This document shows, piece by piece, positions 58,501 to 64,000 of a stretch of 64,000 bases of DNA; position 1 is the first letter of the stretch; the number at the start of each line of letters is the position of its first letter. Source of the DNA: Patiria pectinifera (lineage: Eukaryota > Echinodermata > Asteroidea > Valvatida > Asterinidae); the NCBI GenBank assembly GCA_029964075.1, contig CM057135.1, positions 30,307,366 through 30,371,365 on the forward strand. The letters are read 5' to 3'. Both the position numbers and the translations under genes were made by a program. The notes beneath the pieces are model-generated. The model was not told where the DNA came from, ran no database searches, and saw only the letters and a list, made by a program, of their open reading frames with translations.

Positions 58501-61500
58501 GTATTAATGCTTGTATAAATAAATGAATAAATTCATGTATGTAAACAGTAATGAATAAATTAGAATAGATGAATGAATTACAGATTGTTTTGTTTTGGAA
58601 TACTTCTTCCCTCATCTCAGAATAGAGAACCAATCCAGGGAGCTGTCTTGTGGGGCGCGTTCCGTTCTCTACAGCCATCTTGCCAACAACCTGCCATGCA
58701 CCAAGGAAACACTCTTGAAGAGAGCCAAGAAGTTACGCTTGAATGCCCACGACAGTCACCTGAAGGAACCCCTGCAGAAACTAAAGGAAGGTAAAGCAGA
58801 CGAAATTATAAATCAGGTTTTGATGCCATGTTCATTGGAGTAATATTAACATTTCTGTACGCAGAACGTTTTTGTTAAAAGCTATATACGAAACACTTCA
58901 TAGTGTTAGATGGGAATCGAACCCACTACCCACAATATGAATGATGTATAGAAGGTATTTATGCCAAGTAAGTTAATCTTAGATTAATCTCTTCAGAAGA
59001 GTTATCCAAGTTTTTAATCACATTTTTCAAATATGATGTTTTTCTATTGATTCCTGTTTTTTTACTTGTAGCAATTGCCTTGGCAATGCCAGCCCAGTTA
59101 GAGAGATACCAGCAAGAATGCCAAACTGCAGCACAGGACAAATACAATGCGTAAGGGAACCTTTCGAGTCGGCTTTACGTTTGCCATATTGCTTTTTCTT
59201 TGCATTTCAAAATAGGACTTGGGCATTTATTTTTCAGCACATTTACAAAATTGTATTTAACAAGATATAATTGGTAAAAAAAAAATTAAATAAAAAGTGT
59301 AAATTTGTCTACTTTATATTTCCTCTTCTGTTTAGAATGATGAACAAAAGTCAAACGCCAGAGGATGACGCCAAGTCCAAGGGAACAAGAGGACTTGTGC
59401 CGTCCAAGAAGTTCAAGTGGAATGATGGAATGAGGTAATGGCAATTGTCATCGGGAGGGTTTTGAACAGAATTTGGTAAAATGAAGCCTACCCAATTGTG
59501 GCAACTCATAAAATCTTGGCTCAAAACTCATATTATTGTTTTTTATAGGGAACTATTGTGTGCCATTGTGAGTGTTAAACTTCAGACCTACAAGCTCTCC
59601 AAAATCCGCACTCTATCAGCCGAAGACTACCTCAAAGCTTACCTGGAGGATGAAATCAAACCGCTGTGGCCTGCTGGCTGGATGCAGACAAGGTGAGATC
59701 ACACTTCAATTTGGGCTCTGTGAGCAGGTACACCCTCAGGTGGTGAAATTACAAACAGCGCTATGTACACGGTCAGTGTTTCTCTCTTACAATCATATTT
59801 TTTGATTTGCATCTTTCAGAACGCTGTTCAAGGAGTCACGATCGGCCCATGGGTCCATCACCTCAATGGATCCAAAGCAGAGAAGGATGCCTAACCCTGT
59901 TGCCAAGAAGCCCTCGTCTGCCAAGACATCACCTCAGGAAACCCTGAATCCTTCCCAGGTCAACCAGACAGACTTCAGCCACAAACAAGACAAGCCTGAC
60001 GCTCCTGGCATCTCAACGGACAGCAGTCAGGATTCCTATGTGCGTACTCTCCTGGACTTTGCAAGTGACAGCTCTAAACCAGATTCTGACATAGCTGCAA
60101 CTGACCCTCAGCAAGCCCCAGCAAAGGTGGAGTCCAAATCTGTCAGTCGACCCAAAGCTACCAGTTCCTCAGAGACTGTATTGCATCGAGTCAGAGACCC
60201 AAGGGATCTTGTGGACTTGCTTATCGCAGAGCAGCTAGCAATGCATGATAAGGCAGACAGCAGCTCAGGTGTCGCTTCTAAGAAAGCTGCTGCAGATCCT
60301 CGAGCAAAAGCAGCAGGCGCTCCAAGTAAGAGAGACCCGCCGTCAGAGGAACCCTCTGCAATGGCACTTCAACTTGAAATTCTGCGGCAGGCAGCGATGA
60401 TGACGCAGTCCAAGGATTCCTGGGTAGGTGAAGGTAGCTCTTCCAGGAAAGAACAGCCATCTTACAGTGATGACATCAAGGCTTTGTCACAAGCAACTGC
60501 TGCTGCAAGTAGCAGCCACATCTCAGGCAGAACCACACATGGACCAACACCACAGCCAAAGGCACCATCTAAGACAGCCAAAACAAGCTTCCAGTTGGAA
60601 TTTGAGAAAATGTACTCAATGACTGAAAAGACCAATCCTACGACAGTACCTGAGGTGATCAAAGTAACGCCCACTTCCAGCCACAAGTACAAAACGTCTG
60701 CGCCTCAGCCAGAGCAAGTGAGTCTGTCTGCGAGTTCCAAATTGGCACAGCAGAAGTCTGCATTTGAGAAGTTGAGACTAGCCGGACAGGTACCACCAGG
60801 TTTTGACTCGTCAGCTCAGGCCTCGCAACCAGTTGTAAAACTTACTCGCCATCCAAACCTCTCAGCAGCTGCTGGCATCAAATCAAGCACTGATTTGAAA
60901 GCGCAAACTCGCAAGTTGGTGTCACTTTCAAACACCCACTCATCAAAACGGGAGCCCCTTGCTGCATCACATCGTGTGTCTCAGCATGGAAACACACCGA
61001 TAGTGACTTGCACATCGCCAACCATGCCTGTCAAGACACCGACAACCACTTTGAGTAGTACCAGTAGTGGCTACCCAGCGAGGGCCGACACTCACTTCCA
61101 ATTGATTTCTCAGGCAGGAGATCGCTCCTCATCTAGCAAACACACAGGGAAAGTAACCCCTACCACACCAGCTTACACCTCCCCCTCCCCTCCCAAAGGG
61201 TCACCTCACTCTCTCCGTACTTCTCCTTACTCTACATCTCCTGGTCAAGTAGTGCCAGCTTCCACGTCGCCACGCCGCACCTCCCCGCTCGGACAGAAGG
61301 CAGGTTTCTCTCAATACCAACGTACCTCAACATCGACCAGTCCCGGTCACAGTTCCTCATACAGTGCCAGTAATTACGCTGCAGGGATACCGACACTACC
61401 AGGATACCAGCAGTTAACCCTTGCCGACCTCACACGGAAACAGCGGCCGACCTCACCAGGCTTCGCCTCGCCGACCTTCCCCATTGGGTCAGGTCATGTG

Positions 61501-62652
61501 TCACCAGGTCATCAGGGGTCACCGGGTCAGAGTACATCTCGTGGAGATGCAATAATTACAGGCCCAGCACCTGGGACGTTTTACCACACTCAGAATGCAG
61601 GTAAATAGTGTTTTCTTTTCAGAGTTTTCTTTTCAGTTGTGTTGACTGAGTGAAATGTGGAGGGAAAAGCATACAAATGTTAACCTAATTTTGACCCAAA
61701 TTTTGACCACAAGATTTGGTCTTATACGGAGTGTAAGATACAGGTTATTGCTCATCCATTGCTTGCTATGGCCCAGATTTTAGACCCATTATTGCCAACG
61801 TTCTTTCAGTTCATTTTTAGAGCTCTAAAAGTTTAGCTAAAACATATTAATTAGTTTATCTTGATGAGCATGGTATTGCAGAAAGCAATTTAAAAATAAA
61901 AAGCATGAATAATCCTAAGATAATCAGAAGAGACGGGACCATGCACACATTTCAACACTCCTCTTTCTTCAACAACTATGCAAATTCTAGTTGGTAATCA
62001 ATTGGATAACTTTGTGGCAATATCTCCAATTATGACCTTCTTATGCAGCTTTGACTTTTTGGTAGTTTCATTAACTTCTAGGGGAAAATCCTTCTGCTTT
62101 TCCATCATCTTGCCACTAATTTTAATCTGTTGAGTGAGGTATTTAGATTCATGGCTGTACTATCCTTAACTGCCCGGCCTGTTATTGTACTGCTTAAATT
62201 CTGAATGACAAACTCTCAAGTTTGCCTAAACTGCCCGGCCTGTTATTGTACTGCTTAAATTCTGAATGACCAACTCTCAAATTTGCCGAAAGAGTTAAGG
62301 CACTACAATGACAGAAGGGTAGATGATTGACACACATGTATATAAACGGGTTCATGAGTTCTACTTTCTTACAAGCATTCCTGACAGCTTCTAACCACTA
62401 CAATTCTGCTGTATATTCCCCCTTCCTTTCACACCACTGCACCGTCGACATTTGACAGGCAATATCGCAGCTGCGGCCGCTGCTGCCGCAGCTTCTTCCT
62501 CCACAAACTCCCAACGTTTGCTGCACCAGCAGATCACTCTAGATTCAATGCTGTATGCTCACCAGGCTTTCCCAGGTAACTTGTTGCATGGACTGGACCG
62601 AAGCAGCCTTGATCGCACCTCTGCACCCTTGCATGCTCACCACCAAAAATAA
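52514..62652 (+). CDS. UBN1: ubinuclein (UBN1/UBN2), HIRA-complex H3.3 chaperone subunit
   Basis: Ubinuclein is the metazoan Hpc2 homologue and binds histone H3.3 for HIRA-dependent, replication-independent deposition. Exons: 52514-52678, 54923-55027, 55549-55653, 56254-56403, 56872-56990, 57331-57826, 58296-58363, 58621-58790, 59072-59150, 59336-59434, 59549-59692, 59820-61600 and 62459-62575 or to 62652; all phases fit. The Hpc2-related domain lies in exons 2-4, with [20 protein letters not shown] then DPFVDN and [20 protein letters not shown] basic tract follows. The ubinuclein middle domain (residues about 381-570) carries [30 protein letters not shown] and [20 protein letters not shown]. 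Exon 12 is a long Ser/Pro/Thr-rich disordered region with repeated TSPG and SPGH words. Exon 13 starts with nine alanines. At 62575 a GTAACT donor in phase may lead to exons beyond the window; reading through instead meets TAA at 62650-62652 (1224 residues). The 3' end is therefore open. UBN1 versus UBN2 is not resolved. Confidence 0.92.
52679..54922. other. ubinuclein intron 1
   Basis: This 2.2-kb intron has no recognised exon or element. A G/T-rich stretch at 53950-54320 (GTGTG and TGGGTT words) is compositionally unlike its flanks. The intron ends in a TGCAGCAG tandem acceptor. Confidence 0.5.
55141..55480. repeat. 113-bp tandem repeat, three copies, ubinuclein intron 2
   Basis: GGTTGTGAAGGAATTCAGCA begins at 55141 and 55254, and a variant (GGTTGTGAAAGAATTTAGC) at 55367, a period of 113 bp. 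Each unit continues with AGTTTGT, a TTATTGAATCAATTTTC or TTATTAAATTAATTTTCC segment and a pyrimidine-rich stretch. A fragment follows at 55493. It contains no exon sequence that I can see. Confidence 0.75.
58895..58945 (-). repeat. possible SINE fragment (B-box only)
   Basis: GGGAATCGAACCC at about 58912 reads on the minus strand as GGGTTCGATTCCC, a perfect B box next to GTGGGTAGT. No A box lies at the right distance, so this is at best the remnant of a tRNA-derived SINE. It is in ubinuclein intron 8. Confidence 0.3.
62166..62290. repeat. 61-bp tandem duplication, ubinuclein intron 12
   Basis: ACTGCCCGGCCTGTTATTGT and the next 40 bases occur at 62169 and again at 62230 with only a few differences. 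It is a recent two-copy duplication with no known role. Confidence 0.85.
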
Positions 62653-64000
62653 TTGCACTTTGTAGATCTAGAGATGTGCTTGTTGTACCGTAGACAAGTC
62701 CTTTATCATCATCATTATCAGTCGGCTGCTGAGAAGTCGACTTCCAGTTTTTGCCATGCAGGTCCTTTATATTTAAGTCTGTTTGGTTTGAGTCTGACGC
62801 CAAGTCTGAGTAAAAGTCATAAGACTTACGATTCAAGTCTTAGTTTGACTCGCTGAATGTTGTGACTCAAGTTGGACATAAGTCTGAATCCAAGACTTGA
62901 TACTTATTACAACACAATGCCATTTTAATGAGTTGATGATTTTGACATTTGTCTTTAGTTTGTAGATTGTAGACTGCAGTTTGCTGATTGTCTAGATCTG
63001 TAATGCCGCTATGTGTGTTGGTAGTATTTTAGACATATATTTATTCATTCATTACATGTTTGTTATCATTTAATTTGTGGAGGATATGACATTCCCATGA
63101 CATGTTGGGGACGTCATTATTATAAGCAACACATACTTTGAACAGATGTGCATTTTGTAATTACCCAGAGATGCCAACCATTACTCTTTTGGAGTATTTA
63201 TTAGGATTTTGAGGCATGTTACTACTCTTGAAAATTCCAGCTGTCCCATACGCCAACATTGTGGTTACTCTGAAAAGTACTGTGGTTACTCTTCAACTTG
63301 ACTCTTGTCCTATGTATTTACATCAGCATTACTCTTTGCAGGAGGATAGGAAGAATCATTACTATTTTGTAGTCTGTAAAGTTGGCATCTCTGAATTACC
63401 TCTCTCAGTGGATTGACGAAGCCGCCTCTCGTTCACTCTTGAAATTTCCTAGTTCATATTTCAATCTGATTCTTTACTTTTCTGTTTTTCTTCCTGCGAA
63501 CTTGTAAAATTTATGGTGGCCTTTGTTTAAAGTCACTTTTCTTTAGCCTGTAAGCTATGTAGACATTTTTGAAACTGTCAAGAACAATGTGTTGTCTGTT
63601 GCATCATGACCAGTGGTGTATTTGGGGGGCGGGGCGGTCCAATGGGCAGACGATGTCAAACAATGGCAGGTGGGGGAGGGGGGGGGGGGCTGGCTAGCTT
63701 AAAGCATGTAGAGTCTGCTTGGCCCCCCCCCCCCCACATATGCCGCTGATCATGACTAATCATCTGACAGCATTGATGGCTGCACTGTTTGTATGGAACA
63801 CTGCACATTATAGCTCTAACACTCATTCACATTCATGAATAATTAAATGCATGTCGTTTTAGATGAGAATGTATGCAGAGTTTGCACAATGCATCACCAT
63901 TAACTGAAAAAAATCACAAATGTTACCCTACAATTTTTCCAGAAGGATTTTTTTATTTTTACACTTGAAATCTTGTTTTGTTGCCTTCTCACAAGAGTCA
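62653..64000. other. region after the last seen ubinuclein exon
   Basis: No further exon is recognised. It is either the 3' UTR, if exon 13 reads through to 62652, or an intron. It contains a CAAGTC/GACTTA foldback block (62770-62910) and a small foldback element at 63602-63757. No firm polyadenylation signal was chosen. Confidence 0.4.
63602..63757. mobile_element. small foldback element with poly-G/poly-C arms
   Basis: CATGACCAGTGGTGTATTTG and a G-run at 63605 are matched, inverted, by a C-run and CACATATGCCGCTGATCATG ending near 63754. The total is about 155 bp. The G-rich and C-rich arms could pair or form G-quadruplex-like structures. It has no coding capacity. Confidence 0.5.

Overview
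The window is nuclear DNA from an animal. Genes are split by GT-AG introns, spacers are AT-rich, and several families of small non-autonomous transposable elements and tRNA-derived SINEs are present. The proteins are conserved metazoan ones, and the repeat content resembles that of a marine invertebrate deuterostome, most likely an echinoderm such as a sea star. The phylum is an inference from general appearance, not proved by the sequence.

Six protein-coding genes can be reconstructed exon by exon with consistent phases. In order they are: a centrin (minus, 491-3313); an NSDHL-type sterol C4-decarboxylating dehydrogenase (plus, 4078-7800); an FGF-family beta-trefoil protein without a signal peptide (plus, 9152-11018); PAN3, the adaptor of the PAN2-PAN3 deadenylase (minus, 17031-41061, 15 exons); GCNA/ACRC, the SprT-like germ-cell nuclear acidic protein (plus, 41563-50473, 10 exons); and a ubinuclein of the HIRA H3.3 chaperone complex (plus, 52514 to at least 62575, 13 exons seen). 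Centrin/NSDHL and PAN3/GCNA are two head-to-head pairs, each with a short shared promoter region. FGF and PAN3 face each other tail to tail across 6 kb. There is no operon logic: these are unrelated housekeeping, cilium, signalling and chromatin genes.

The most unusual structure is inside PAN3. Two minisatellites abut exons, and each repeat unit carries a copy of an exon-intron boundary. In intron 2 about 32 units of 49-52 bp each contain the 3' splice site and the first 16-21 nt of exon 3. In intron 7 at least six 77-bp units each contain the last 18 nt (up to about 30 nt by looser alignment) of exon 7 plus its 5' splice site. Both arrays are cleanest next to the exon and decay away from it. 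The gene therefore carries rows of competing acceptors in one intron and competing donors in another.

The remainder is mobile-element debris: a TTAA-flanked foldback family whose central palindrome keeps perfect symmetry through paired changes between copies; a GGCC/poly-A terminal-inverted-repeat family with 3-bp target duplications; a CCAATTT...GCTTA MITE family; a foldback family built of CAAGTCA words; two tRNA-derived SINEs, one flanked by a clean 14-bp target duplication and carrying its own tail at both ends; and a group of GTTTAAAC-centred palindromes in GCNA intron 1. No transposase, viral gene, CRISPR array or secure RNA gene was found.
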